64,000 bases of DNA from Pleomorphomonas sp. T1.2MG-36. Its GTDB lineage: Bacteria; Pseudomonadota; Alphaproteobacteria; Rhizobiales; Pleomorphomonadaceae. The translations under genes were made by a program, and so were the position numbers. Positions 29,009 through 38,531 of this stretch are shown in pieces; position 1 is the first letter of the stretch; each line of letters begins with the position of its first letter. Under the pieces are notes generated by a model. That model was not told where the DNA came from and searched no databases. It was given only the letters and a program-made list of their open reading frames with translations. The stretch lies in the NCBI RefSeq assembly GCF_950100655.1, contig NZ_CATNLY010000012.1, forward strand, positions 186,001 through 250,000, in the 5' to 3' direction.

Positions 29009-30592
29009 ATGCTCCGCTTCCTCGCCAGGCTCGCCCTGATCGTCGTCGGCTGCGCTGCTCTGGCCGGCCCGTGCCTTGCGCATGCCGCCCTCGTTGGCAG
29101 TGAACCCGTCGAGGGCAGCGTCGTCGCCGCGTCGCCCGATACGATCCGGCTATCCTTCAACGAGCCCGTCACCCCGCTTGCCCTGAAACTCTTCTACCCC
29201 GACGGCCGAAGCGTCGAACCCCATGGATCGGCGCAGAACAACGACTTGATCGTGGAGCTTCCCGCCACCACCGACCAGGGCACCTACGCACTCAGCTGGC
29301 GCGTTGCCTCCGCCGACGGACATCCGATCGGCGGCACATCGATGTTTTCCGTGGGTCATGCCAGTCACCGCTCCGCCGCAGCGGCCCCGTCGTCGTCGCC
29401 GGCCATCGCCGTCCCCATCTGGCTCGCACGGATCGGCGTCTACTTGGGCTGGATCGGCGGGATTGGCGGCGCCTTCTTCCTGACGGTCATCGCCGGGCGG
29501 CGCCCGCCTCAGGCCGATCGCATGGTCGTCGCGCTGCTCGGCCTCGGAGCCATCGCCACCGCCGTTTCCTTCGGCCTCCAGGGACTCGATGAGCTTGGCA
29601 GCAATCTTGCCGACCTCGGCAGCACGGCCGTCTGGAGCGCCGGCCTGCAGTCCCGCTATGGCGAGACACTCGGCCTCGGCAGCGTGGCGCTCCTTCTCGC
29701 CGCCGTCGCCCTTCGCTGCCGGAGGCGCGGATTGGCCACGGGGTTCGCCACGGCATCGCTTCTGATGGTGGCCTTCGCCATGACGCTGAGCGGCCACGCC
29801 GGCACGGCGGCGCCCATCTGGGTCTCACGCCCCGCCCTAGCTTTGCACGCCGCCGCCGCGACGCTGTGGGGCGGCTCGCTCCTTCCTTTGCTCATCCTCG
29901 TCGCAACACGCCACGAATGCGCCGCGCCTGCCGCATTGCGACTGTCGGCCGCCCTCTTGCCGACCATCGCAGCCCTCGTGCTTTCGGGCGCGACGCTTGC
30001 CGTCCTGCAAGGCGTGACCGTGACGAACCTTATGGAGACCGGCTACGGCCGCCTGCTGGCCTGCAAGCTGGCGCTGGTCCTCGTCATGCTGGCTCTCGGT
30101 GCTCTGAACCGGCACGTTCTCGTGCCACGGCTTGCGACGGACGGGCCTGCGTATGGCCGCCATCTGCGCCGCGTGCTTGCCGTGGATGTCTGCCTTCTGC
30201 TGGCGGTCCTCGCCGTCGTCGCGGGCTGGCGCTTCACGCCGCCGCCCCGCAGCGTCGCCGCCATGGAGGCCGCACTGCGGCACCGGCAGATGCTGCATAT
30301 CCACACGGACCGGGGCATGGCGATGATCGAGCTCGGCGACCGTGGTAGCCTCGATATCCGCCTGAGCGGCGCCGATGGCCGTCCGATGCCAGCACGCGAG
30401 GTACGCGTCAGCCTCGCTAACCCCGCCTCAGGCATCGAGCCGTTGCAACGACATGCAACGCGTGTGGAAGAAGGGCGCTGGAGCGTCGACGAGCTAACAC
30501 TCCCCATCGGAGGCGCCTGGACCCTGCGGCTCAACATCCTCGTCAGCGATTTTGACAGCCTCTCCCTAGAAGGAACGCTGATGGTTCCCTGA
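29009..30592 (+). CDS. CopC-CopD fusion, copper resistance/transport protein
   Basis: A 527-residue protein. A signal peptide is followed by a CopC domain (about 25-120). Its mature N terminus begins with His (HAALVGSEPVEGS) and carries the SADGHPIGG motif; both are used for Cu(II) binding. An eight-helix CopD-type membrane domain spans about 130-430, and a soluble C-terminal beta domain of about 100 residues follows (from RHRQMLHIHTDRG). The fused order resembles YcnJ of Bacillus. It probably takes copper from the periplasm into the cytoplasm. ATG 29009 with AGGA 8 nt upstream is chosen; the frame upstream to 28892 is a shadow over ycnI. Confidence 0.9.
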   Translation: MLRFLARLALIVVGCAALAGPCLAHAALVGSEPVEGSVVAASPDTIRLSFNEPVTPLALKLFYPDGRSVEPHGSAQNNDLIVELPATTDQGTYALSWRVASADGHPIGGTSMFSVGHASHRSAAAAPSSSPAIAVPIWLARIGVYLGWIGGIGGAFFLTVIAGRRPPQADRMVVALLGLGAIATAVSFGLQGLDELGSNLADLGSTAVWSAGLQSRYGETLGLGSVALLLAAVALRCRRRGLATGFATASLLMVAFAMTLSGHAGTAAPIWVSRPALALHAAAATLWGGSLLPLLILVATRHECAAPAALRLSAALLPTIAALVLSGATLAVLQGVTVTNLMETGYGRLLACKLALVLVMLALGALNRHVLVPRLATDGPAYGRHLRRVLAVDVCLLLAVLAVVAGWRFTPPPRSVAAMEAALRHRQMLHIHTDRGMAMIELGDRGSLDIRLSGADGRPMPAREVRVSLANPASGIEPLQRHATRVEEGRWSVDELTLPIGGAWTLRLNILVSDFDSLSLEGTLMVP

Positions 30593-30682
30593 TCCTGGGA
30601 TGCGTGGCATCGGTCGAGCCGTCGCCTCGTGCGGAACCGCGCGTGCCGTCCGGTGGTTTCATCGCCAACCGGAGGACCAGCA

Positions 30683-31492
30683 ATGGCATCCCACACGTTC
30701 TGGAAGGGCTATCTGAAACTGTCGCTCGTCACCTGTCCGGTGACCATGCGACCCGCCACCAGTGAAGCCGACAAGGTGCGGTTTCACGTGCTCAACGCCA
30801 AGACAGGCAACCGGGTGATCAGTCGCTATGTCGACGCAGAGACGGGCAAGCCCATCGAGGAAGACGACGAGGTCAAGGGCTATCCGCTCGATGAGGACGG
30901 CAAGCATGTCCTCCTCGAAGACGAGGAGATCGAGGCGGTCGCCCTCGACAGCACGCACACCCTCGATATCGATATGTTCGTGCCCTCCGACTCCGTGCCG
31001 TGGGTCTATTACGACAAGCCTCATTATCTCTTGCCGAGCGATCCGGTCGGCGAAGAGGCCTTCGCGGTGATCCGGGAAGCCATGGCGACCACCAAGACGG
31101 TCGGCATCTCCCGCCTCGTGCTTTACCGGCGCGAACGAGCCGTGCTGCTGGAGCCGCGCGGCAAGGGCATCGTGGTCTGGACGTTGCGCTACGGCGACGA
31201 GGTGCGGCCCGACAAGGACTATTTCGACAAGATCGACGGCGACAAGGTCGAACCCGGGGCAATGAAGTTGATCAAGGAGCTGATCGACAAGAAAACCGTG
31301 CCGTGGGATCCCGAGATGGTATCCGACCCGGTGCAGGAGAAGCTCCTCGACATCATCTCGGCCAAGAAGAAAAAGCGGAAGCGCCCGGCAAAGGCCAAGG
31401 CGAGCGTCGAAGAGAAGCCCGGCAACGTCGTCAACATCATGGACGCGCTTAGAAAAAGCGTGGCGTCGGAGAAAGCGAGCAAGTCCCGATAG
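30683..31492 (+). CDS. non-homologous end joining protein Ku (first copy)
   Basis: A 269-residue Ku homodimer subunit that binds DNA double-strand ends and recruits LigD. The opening SHTFWKGYLKLSLVTCPV, the RYVDAETGKPIEEDDEVKGY block and the LPSDPVGEEAFAVIREAM block are diagnostic. A basic C-terminal tail (KKKKRKRPAKAKA) fits DNA binding. GGAGGA lies 6 nt before the ATG at 30683. It is convergent with ligD, with only 6 bp between the stop codons. Confidence 0.95.
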   Translation: MASHTFWKGYLKLSLVTCPVTMRPATSEADKVRFHVLNAKTGNRVISRYVDAETGKPIEEDDEVKGYPLDEDGKHVLLEDEEIEAVALDSTHTLDIDMFVPSDSVPWVYYDKPHYLLPSDPVGEEAFAVIREAMATTKTVGISRLVLYRRERAVLLEPRGKGIVVWTLRYGDEVRPDKDYFDKIDGDKVEPGAMKLIKELIDKKTVPWDPEMVSDPVQEKLLDIISAKKKKRKRPAKAKASVEEKPGNVVNIMDALRKSVASEKASKSR

Positions 31493-31498
31493 GACGCC

Positions 31499-34036
31499 TC
31501 AGGCGCCCTGCCCTCGCTTTTTCCTGCCAACGTCGAGCGGCACCGCCGCGGCGCGGAACTCTTCCCATGGATCGGCCCGCATCGCCGCCAGCCGGGCCGG
31601 CAGGTTCGAGACGGTGAAATGGGCGGGGCCGATGCCGGGGTCGAGTTCCTCCCAACTGATCGGCGTCGAGACCGCCGCGCCCGGCCGGGCGCGTGTCGAA
31701 TAAGGGGCTACCGCCGTGGAGCCGCGCTGGTTGCGCAGGTAGTCGACCAGGATTTTGCCCCGCCGTTTGGATTTCGAGATCGTCGCGACGAACCGGTCCG
31801 GACTGTCGGACGCCATAGCCTCGGCGAGCGACTTGGTGAAGGCCTTGACCTCCGGCCACTCCGCCGAAGGCTTCAGCGGCGCGACGACGTGCAGCCCCTT
31901 GCCGCCCGAGGTCTTCACGAACGGGTTGAGACCCGCATCGACAAGGCGCTGGCGGACCTCCTGCGCGGCATCGAGCACCGCCGGCCACGGCACGTCCTCA
32001 CCCGGATCGAGATCCAGGATGATGATATCGGGCCGCTCCCAGTCGGCAACCGTCGACCCCCAGGGATGGATCTCCAGGGCGGCCGACTGAACGAGGCCCA
32101 TCATTCCGTCCAGATCGTTGATGCTGACCCAGGGATCCTCATCCGGATCGGCCGGATCGGGGACGGTCACGATGTTGGCGTTCAGGCCCTTCCAGGCGTG
32201 CTTCTGGAAAAACCGCTCGCCCTCAATGCCGCTTGGGCAGCGAAGAAGGGCCAGCGGGCGACCGACGACATAGGGGGCCATGAACCGCCATACATCGGCG
32301 TAGAAGTTCGCGAGGCCTTCCTTGGTGATCCCCTCGTCGGGCCAATAGAGCCGGTCGGGATGGGTAAGCTTGACCGTGCGGCGCTGGGGCTTCGGCGCCT
32401 TGGCCTCGGCTTTCGGCGCCTCGCGGACGATGTCGCTCGCCGGCTTGTCTTCGCGCAGCCCCCGGAAAGAGGCGTGCCGGAGATGCCCATCGGCGGTCCA
32501 GGCCCGAAACTCGACCTCCGCTACCAGCTCCGGACGAACGTATCTGACGCCTCGCCGCTCGTCGGCCGTCATGGCATTGTCGAACGGCTTTTCATCCGTG
32601 CGCAGCCGCTCCAGCCGGGTTTGCAGGGACTCGGCAACCTCGGCGCTGAAGCCTGTTCCGACCCGGCCGACGTGCTGGAGCTTGCCCTCCTCGAACACGC
32701 CGAGCGCCAGCGAGCCGACGGCTTTGCGAGAGACCGTCGATGGCACGTATCCGCCGATGACGAACTCCTGCCGCGCCGAGCACTTCGACTTGACCCAGGT
32801 TTTTCCCCGCCCCGGACGATAGGGAGCATCGCGCCGCTTGCTGACGATGCCCTCGAGGCTCAGTCGGCAAGCGTGCTGCAACACCATGGCGCCGCTTTCG
32901 TCGAGATGCGCACTGAAGCGGACAACGCCCTCTCCGGGAGGAATGAGCTTTTCGAGCAGGGTCTTGCGCTCGATCAGCGGCAAGCTTCTGAGGTCATAGC
33001 CATCGAGATAGATGAGGTCGAAGACGTAGAAGACGAAGCGATCGGTTCGGCCGGCGCTAAGATCGGCCTGAAGCGCCGAGAAATCCGTGGCCCCTGACGC
33101 CGTTTCGACGACCAGTTCGCCATCGACAATGGCCGCACCGAGCGGCAGGTCCTGCAGGGCAGCGAGAACACCCTTTCCGAACTTCTTGGTCCAGTCGAGG
33201 CCGCTGCGCGTCAGCAGCTTGACCCGCCCCGCCTCGATGTGCGCGAGGAGGCGATAGCCGTCGAACTTGATTTCGTGCAGCCATTTCTCGCCGGTTGGGG
33301 CTGAGGAGACCAACGTCGCGAGCATCGGCTCTATGACGTCGGGCATAGGCGCCTTCTTCGCGCCCTTCACGCCGGCCAGATCTGGCGTTTCTACCTCTTG
33401 CGCCGCCACATCCGGCTTGGGCTTGGCGGTGGTTTTCCTGGCCTTGCGCGGCTTGATCCGCTTGGCGTCGGCGTTTTCGGCCACCTCCTCCAGGCTGCGC
33501 CCGGTCTTCACGGACTCGGGTCGCTCTTCCAGAATGTCGATGTCCGCCTCGCCACGGGCAAACTCGTCGTCGCCCTTGATCAAGAGCCAGTTCTCGCGCT
33601 TCTCGCCCGGCTTGCCGTGCATGCGCACCAGATGCCAGCGCCCGGTCAACTTCTCGCCGGCCAGTTCGAACTCGAGGTGCCCCTTGGCGTAGCCCTTGCG
33701 AGCGTCGCCGATCGGCGACCAGGTGCCCCGGTCCCAGAGCACGACCGTACCGCCGCCATACTGGCCCTTGGGGATCGTGCCTTCGAAGTCGCCGTAGTCC
33801 AGGGGATGATCCTCGACATGGACGGCGAGACGTTTCTCGTCGGGAACAAGGCTCGGACCTCGGGTCACCGCCCAGCTTTTCAGGACTCCGTCCATTTCCA
33901 GGCGGAAATCGTAGTGCAGGCGCGTGGCATCGTGCTTCTGAACGACGAAAGCCTTGCCCTCGCCCGCCGCGAGCTTGCCCTCGGGCTCGGGCGTCGACTT
34001 GAAGTTGCGCTTCTGGCGGTAGGTTTCGAGGGCCAT
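31499..34036 (-). CDS. ligD: ATP-dependent DNA ligase LigD (phosphoesterase-ligase-polymerase)
   Basis: An 845-residue NHEJ ligase with three domains. The 3'-phosphoesterase domain (about 1-165) has HDATRLHYDFRLE at 35-47. The ATP-dependent ligase domain (about 235-530) has adenylated K257 in EIKFDGYR. The AEP-family polymerase domain (about 550-845) has the LTHPDRLYWPDEGITK opening and the catalytic ILDLDPGE. The order PE-LIG-POL is as in Pseudomonas and rhizobial LigD, unlike the POL-first mycobacterial form. It starts 2 bp after the upstream ku stop, so the two genes are co-translated. Confidence 0.96.
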   Translation of the reverse strand: MALETYRQKRNFKSTPEPEGKLAAGEGKAFVVQKHDATRLHYDFRLEMDGVLKSWAVTRGPSLVPDEKRLAVHVEDHPLDYGDFEGTIPKGQYGGGTVVLWDRGTWSPIGDARKGYAKGHLEFELAGEKLTGRWHLVRMHGKPGEKRENWLLIKGDDEFARGEADIDILEERPESVKTGRSLEEVAENADAKRIKPRKARKTTAKPKPDVAAQEVETPDLAGVKGAKKAPMPDVIEPMLATLVSSAPTGEKWLHEIKFDGYRLLAHIEAGRVKLLTRSGLDWTKKFGKGVLAALQDLPLGAAIVDGELVVETASGATDFSALQADLSAGRTDRFVFYVFDLIYLDGYDLRSLPLIERKTLLEKLIPPGEGVVRFSAHLDESGAMVLQHACRLSLEGIVSKRRDAPYRPGRGKTWVKSKCSARQEFVIGGYVPSTVSRKAVGSLALGVFEEGKLQHVGRVGTGFSAEVAESLQTRLERLRTDEKPFDNAMTADERRGVRYVRPELVAEVEFRAWTADGHLRHASFRGLREDKPASDIVREAPKAEAKAPKPQRRTVKLTHPDRLYWPDEGITKEGLANFYADVWRFMAPYVVGRPLALLRCPSGIEGERFFQKHAWKGLNANIVTVPDPADPDEDPWVSINDLDGMMGLVQSAALEIHPWGSTVADWERPDIIILDLDPGEDVPWPAVLDAAQEVRQRLVDAGLNPFVKTSGGKGLHVVAPLKPSAEWPEVKAFTKSLAEAMASDSPDRFVATISKSKRRGKILVDYLRNQRGSTAVAPYSTRARPGAAVSTPISWEELDPGIGPAHFTVSNLPARLAAMRADPWEEFRAAAVPLDVGRKKRGQGA

Positions 34037-34038
34037 GA

Positions 34039-34872
34039 TCAGCCTGCCTTCCTGCGCGAGCCGGCCCGCGACGCCGAACCGGACTTACCCTTGGGTTTGC
34101 CGAGCCCGGCGCTCTCGCGGAGCGCCGCCATCAGGTCGATGACCTTCTCTTCCTTGGGCGCCTTGCGCGGCTTGATCTTCTTGCCCTCGATCTTCGCCTT
34201 CACCAGTTCGGCCAGCGCCGCCTCGTAGCGATCGTCGAACCCGGCGATGTCGAACTCGCCCATCTTGGTATCGATGATGTGCTCGGCAAGGTCGAGCATC
34301 TCGCCCTTGAGCTTGAGATCGGGGATGTCGCGAAACTCGTCGGCGGCAGCGCGGACCTCGTAGTCGAAGTTGAGCGTCGTGGCGATCAGCCCATCCTGGT
34401 GAGGCCGGATCAGAAGAGTGCGGACGCGGCGGAACAGCATGGTCCGGGCGATGGCGGCGACTTTCTTTTCCCTGAGGCCGTCCCTGATGATGGCATAGGC
34501 TTCCTGGGCCACGCGATCCGAGGGGGCAAGATAGTAGGGCTTGTCGAAATAGACGTCGTCGATCTCGCCGCAACCGATGAAGGCCGACACCGCCAGCGTC
34601 TTGTCGCTCTCCGGCACGGCAGCCTTCAGCTCCTCGGGAGTGAGTTCGATGTAGTTGCCGTCGCTGACCTCGTAGCCCTTGACCTGGTCCTCTCGATCGA
34701 CCGGCTTTTCGGTTTCGGCATCGACGTATTGGCGCTCGACGCGGTTGCCGGTGGCGCGATTGAGAGTATGGAAGACGATGCGTTCCGAGGTGGATGCCGC
34801 CGTGTAAAGCGAGACGGGGCAGATGACCTCAGCGATCTTCAGAACGCCCTTCCAGTTCGCCCGTGGTGCCAT
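34039..34872 (-). CDS. non-homologous end joining protein Ku (second copy)
   Basis: A 277-residue Ku protein in the same transcription unit as ligD. The family blocks are present (RANWKGVLKIAEVICPVSLY, RQYVDAETEKPVDREDQVKGY, YLAPSDRVAQEAYAIIRDGL). It ends with a long basic tail rich in Lys/Arg/Ser. The sequence differs clearly from the other Ku in the window, so this is not a recent duplication. ATG 34872 follows GGGAAAG; the longer frame to 34920 lacks family similarity. The two Ku proteins may form homo- or heterodimers. Confidence 0.95.
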   Translation of the reverse strand: MAPRANWKGVLKIAEVICPVSLYTAASTSERIVFHTLNRATGNRVERQYVDAETEKPVDREDQVKGYEVSDGNYIELTPEELKAAVPESDKTLAVSAFIGCGEIDDVYFDKPYYLAPSDRVAQEAYAIIRDGLREKKVAAIARTMLFRRVRTLLIRPHQDGLIATTLNFDYEVRAAADEFRDIPDLKLKGEMLDLAEHIIDTKMGEFDIAGFDDRYEAALAELVKAKIEGKKIKPRKAPKEEKVIDLMAALRESAGLGKPKGKSGSASRAGSRRKAG

Positions 34873-34982
34873 GATCTTTCCCGCTCTCGAAGACGGACAC
34901 GCAGCGTCGCCGTCTGCCAAAGCAGGAACTCATGGGCGGGAACGGTGGTTCCGAAGAAGAGCGCCCACCCGATGCGTCCGCC

Positions 34983-36764
34983 TCACGCACCGCGCAGGAG
35001 GCTTGCATAAAGCCCATCGCGAGCCAGCAAGTCCTCATGGCTGCCCTGCTCGGCCACATGACCGGCCTGCATCACCACGATCAGATCGGCATGGCGGATG
35101 GTCGAGAGGCGATGTGCAATCGTTATGGTCGTCCGCCCCCTGGACATGCCGTCGAGCGCCAGCGACATGGCACGTTCGGTCCGGGTATCGAGAGCGCTCG
35201 TCGCCTCGTCCAAAAGCAGGATCGGCGGATCGCGCAGGATGGTGCGGGCCAGTGCCAGACGTTGCTTCTCGCCGCCGGAGAAGCGGTAGCCGCGCTCCCC
35301 CACGAGGGTGTCGTAGCCCTCCGGCAGCGCCGCTATGTGGTCGTGGATCTGGGCGACCCGAGCCGCCTCGATCAACTCGGCATCGGTCGCCTCCGGGCGG
35401 GCAAAGCGCAAGTTCTCGGCCACGGAGGCATGCAGCAGATAGGGGTCTTGCGTCACGACGCCCAACATCATCGAGAGCGTATCGAAACTCAGCTCCCTCA
35501 GATCGACGCCGTCAAACCGGATGGAGCCGCCGTCCACGTCGTAGAGCCGAGCCAGCAGATAGCCGAGCGTCGTCTTGCCCGATCCGGTTGGGCCGACAAT
35601 CGCAACATGGCTGCCGGCCGGAATGGTCATGCTGATATCGTCGACGGCGAGACGGTCGGCGTCGGCGTAGGCAAAGCGGACATGGTCCAGTTGCACCGTC
35701 CCCCGCATCGCGGCGCGCGGGATGACCACCGGCTGCGCGCGCTCGGTGATTTCGACCGGCGTGTCGAGATACTCGAAAATCCGGGTGAACAGCGCCCGCG
35801 TCTTGCGGGTGTCGCGACCGATCTCCAACAGTTGCTCGAACGGCCACAGCAACTGCTCCTGCAACGCGATCATCGCGACCAGGGTACCGACGGTGGCCGG
35901 ATTGTCGGTTCGCATCAACAGACCACCCACCAGCAGCGTCAGTGCCGGCAACACGGCCAAGGCGAACCCGATCAATGACCATTGCCACTCGCCCGCCGTG
36001 TGCGACTTGACTTCCAGCTTTGCCAAGTCGCCGGAAATCCGGGCGAAGCGTTGTGCCAGATGAGGGCCTCGGCCCATGGTGCGGGCCAGAATGATGCCCG
36101 AGGCCGAGAGCGTTTCCTGAACAGCGACGGACAAGTCCGCGGCGCGAGCCTGCTGCTGAAAGGTCAACGCCTCCCGCACCAGGGCCACGCGGCTGCTGAT
36201 CAGAACGGTGCCCGGCACGATCAGCAGCACGAACATCGCCAGGCGCCAATCGAGAATGACGATGGCGACGGCGGTCATGATCACGGAGCTCAAGGCGCGC
36301 CCGAGATCGCTGGCCGTCTCGGTCACAAGCGATTGCAGACCGGCGATGTCGCCCGCGATGCGCGATTGCACTTCTCCCGTGCGGGTGCCGGTGAAGAAGC
36401 GCAGCGAGAGGCTTTGCAGATGGGAGTAAAGCCTGACGCGCAGGTCATGCAGAACAGCCTGACCAATCCGGGAGGTCAGCACCACCTGCCAGGCACCGAC
36501 GACGGCGGCGATCATGGCGACCGCGATCATTCCCGCCACCAGCGAGACCAGCAGCGTCATGTCATGCAGCGGCAGCGCCACGTCGATGATCGCGCGCAAC
36601 AGGAACGGCCCGGCCAGTCCCACGGCCGAAGCGACAACCATGAGCGCCACAACGCCGGCGATACGTGTGCGATAGGGAGCGAAGAGCGCCAGCACCCGGC
36701 GCAGCGACACGTGCTGCGCCGCCAGATCGCCGTAGTCGTCGGGATCGTCCTGAAAGCGGCTCAT
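34983..36764 (-). CDS. ABC exporter, fused permease-ATPase
   Basis: A 593-residue half-transporter. A six-helix type I exporter domain (about 25-320, opening LRRVLALFAPYRTRIAGVV) is followed by an ATPase domain with Walker A GPTGSGKTT, signature FSGGEKQRLALARTIL and Walker B ILLLDEATSALD. It dimerises in the inner membrane and exports lipids, peptides or drugs; the substrate is unknown. The ATG at 36764 overlaps the kinase stop as ATGA, so it is the fifth gene of the efflux operon. A longer frame to 36800 is not needed. Confidence 0.92.
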   Translation of the reverse strand: MSRFQDDPDDYGDLAAQHVSLRRVLALFAPYRTRIAGVVALMVVASAVGLAGPFLLRAIIDVALPLHDMTLLVSLVAGMIAVAMIAAVVGAWQVVLTSRIGQAVLHDLRVRLYSHLQSLSLRFFTGTRTGEVQSRIAGDIAGLQSLVTETASDLGRALSSVIMTAVAIVILDWRLAMFVLLIVPGTVLISSRVALVREALTFQQQARAADLSVAVQETLSASGIILARTMGRGPHLAQRFARISGDLAKLEVKSHTAGEWQWSLIGFALAVLPALTLLVGGLLMRTDNPATVGTLVAMIALQEQLLWPFEQLLEIGRDTRKTRALFTRIFEYLDTPVEITERAQPVVIPRAAMRGTVQLDHVRFAYADADRLAVDDISMTIPAGSHVAIVGPTGSGKTTLGYLLARLYDVDGGSIRFDGVDLRELSFDTLSMMLGVVTQDPYLLHASVAENLRFARPEATDAELIEAARVAQIHDHIAALPEGYDTLVGERGYRFSGGEKQRLALARTILRDPPILLLDEATSALDTRTERAMSLALDGMSRGRTTITIAHRLSTIRHADLIVVMQAGHVAEQGSHEDLLARDGLYASLLRGA

Positions 36765-37843
36765 GGAAGATCTCGCTTGGAAATGGGAGACGCATGACAC
36801 GGCAGTCGGATCTCGATCGCCAATCCGGGGCCGTCATGGGCGAGGATCAGCGCCTCTCCGCCATGGGCACGGGCGATGGCCCGCACGATCGGCAGACCGA
36901 GGCCCGAGCCGCCCCGGCTGCGCCCACGCGACTCGTCTGCGCGCCAGAACCGGTCGAACGCACGGTCGTGGCTTTCCTCGGGCAATCCGGGACCGGTATC
37001 GCTGCAGCGGAAGAAGACATCATCGCCCTCGGTTCCGGTCTCGATCCGGACAGTGCTGCCCGGAGCATAGCGGCAACAGTTCTCCAGTAGAGCCACGAAC
37101 GACTGCCGGAGCCGGGTCTGGTCGGCGGTGACGACGGCGGAACCGAGAACGCGGGTCAGCTTGATGCGCGCGCCCGCCAGTTCGGCCTCCAGCGCATCCG
37201 CAGCGACACCGGCTTCGATGGCCAAGTCCAGATCGATACAGGTCAGATCCAACTGCCCCGCATTGTTCAGCGCCAGAGTGCGCAGTTCCTCGACGATGGC
37301 CGAAAGAGAGTCGACATGCGCGACCAATCGTTCGAACAGCAGGGGATTGGGCTCGAACACGCCGTCCAGCAGCCCCTGCAATCGCCCGCGCAGGATGGTC
37401 AAGGGCGTCCGCAGCTCGTGCGCGATGGCGGAGTTGGAATAGGCAAGTTCCGCCTCGGCGCGTTGGAGGCGCTCGGCCATCTGATTGAAATCGGCGACCA
37501 GCTCGGCGGCCTCGCCAAAGCTGGCAGGAGGCAGCGCAGCCCGCGCGGAAAAGTCCCCCGTCGCAACAAGGCGTGCCGCCTGCGCCACCGATTTCAGCGG
37601 CGTGACAATGCGGCGCGCCAGTCGCCAGCCTATGAACGAGGCGGTCAACAGGCCTATCGCCAACAGGAACCCGACCATGACGACATCACCCAGCCGCCAG
37701 CTCTCGTCGTAGGCCGCGTCCGGATAGAGCCATTCATAGATGAAGAGAAAATAGGCCATCAGCCCGAAATAGACGACCGCGAAGGCCGTCAGCGTGAGGC
37801 CGACCATGGCGCTGGTGATGCGGGAGTTCAGGTTACCGGCCAT
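36761..37843 (-). CDS. sensor histidine kinase (BaeS/OmpR-partner type)
   Basis: A 360-residue inner-membrane kinase. TM1 spans about 12-35, a very short periplasmic loop (about 36-52) follows, and TM2 spans about 53-73. Then come a HAMP domain, HisKA with phospho-acceptor H142 in AHELRTPL, and HATPase_c with N box LLENCCRYAPG, SDTGPGLPE and GGSGLGLPIVRAIA. The tiny periplasmic loop suggests intramembrane or envelope stress sensing. The start ATG 37843 overlaps the end of the response regulator gene by 11 nt; the open frame further upstream is a shadow. It presumably controls the RND pump of this operon. Confidence 0.93.
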   Translation of the reverse strand: MAGNLNSRITSAMVGLTLTAFAVVYFGLMAYFLFIYEWLYPDAAYDESWRLGDVVMVGFLLAIGLLTASFIGWRLARRIVTPLKSVAQAARLVATGDFSARAALPPASFGEAAELVADFNQMAERLQRAEAELAYSNSAIAHELRTPLTILRGRLQGLLDGVFEPNPLLFERLVAHVDSLSAIVEELRTLALNNAGQLDLTCIDLDLAIEAGVAADALEAELAGARIKLTRVLGSAVVTADQTRLRQSFVALLENCCRYAPGSTVRIETGTEGDDVFFRCSDTGPGLPEESHDRAFDRFWRADESRGRSRGGSGLGLPIVRAIARAHGGEALILAHDGPGLAIEIRLPCHASPISKRDLP

Positions 37844-38531
37844 GGGGGAAGTCCATGCGATATCCCACGCCGCGCACACCGGCCAGCATGCCGTCCGCCC
37901 CCGCAGCGGCCAGCTTGCGACGCAGATTGCTGACGTGGCTGTCCACGGTGCGATCAAGCGCCTCGCCTTCCGGCAGGCAGGCATCGACCAGTTCCGAGCG
38001 CAGGAAGGCACGGCCGGGTGAAGCGGTCACATGAGCGAGGATGCGGAACTCGGTTGGCGTCAGATCCAGCGTGACGGGTCCGGAGCCGGTATCGATCGTC
38101 GCCAGATAGGCTTGCGGATCGACGGACAAAGGTCCCATGCGGAGCACCTGTCCCGGGCTGCGCCCCATCGTGCGGCGCAGGATTGCCTTTGCGCGGGCGA
38201 CCACCTCCAACGGATTGAAGGGCTTGACCACGTAATCGTCGGCACCGATGCGCAGCGCCTGCAGCTTGTCGAGGTCTTCGGCCAGCGCGGTGACCATAAT
38301 CACCGGCGTATCGTCGCGCCGGCGAATGGCGGTCAGCACTTCATAGCCGTCCTGCCCCGGCAGCTTGATGTCGAGCACCACCAGATCAGGGCGCAGGCGA
38401 TGATGGTGGGAGAGGCCGGTCGGACCATCGCCGGCGCAGATCACGCGAAACCCTTCCCGGGCAAAATAGGTCTCGATGATCTCGGCGATCTCGGGCTCGT
38501 CCTCGATGATCAGGATCAGGGCGTTGGTCAT
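37833..38531 (-). CDS. OmpR/PhoB family response regulator
   Basis: A 232-residue regulator. The receiver domain has acidic IIEDEPEIAE, phospho-acceptor D54 in VVLDIKLPG and the conserved KPF lysine. A winged-helix DNA-binding domain (LDLTPTEFRILAHV to GVRGVGYRMD) follows. Its ATG overlaps the stop of the RND gene as ATGA (38528-38531), so translation is coupled to the pump. Tandem 11-nt repeats before the operon are a plausible binding site. Confidence 0.94.
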   Translation of the reverse strand: MTNALILIIEDEPEIAEIIETYFAREGFRVICAGDGPTGLSHHHRLRPDLVVLDIKLPGQDGYEVLTAIRRRDDTPVIMVTALAEDLDKLQALRIGADDYVVKPFNPLEVVARAKAILRRTMGRSPGQVLRMGPLSVDPQAYLATIDTGSGPVTLDLTPTEFRILAHVTASPGRAFLRSELVDACLPEGEALDRTVDSHVSNLRRKLAAAGADGMLAGVRGVGYRMDFPHGR

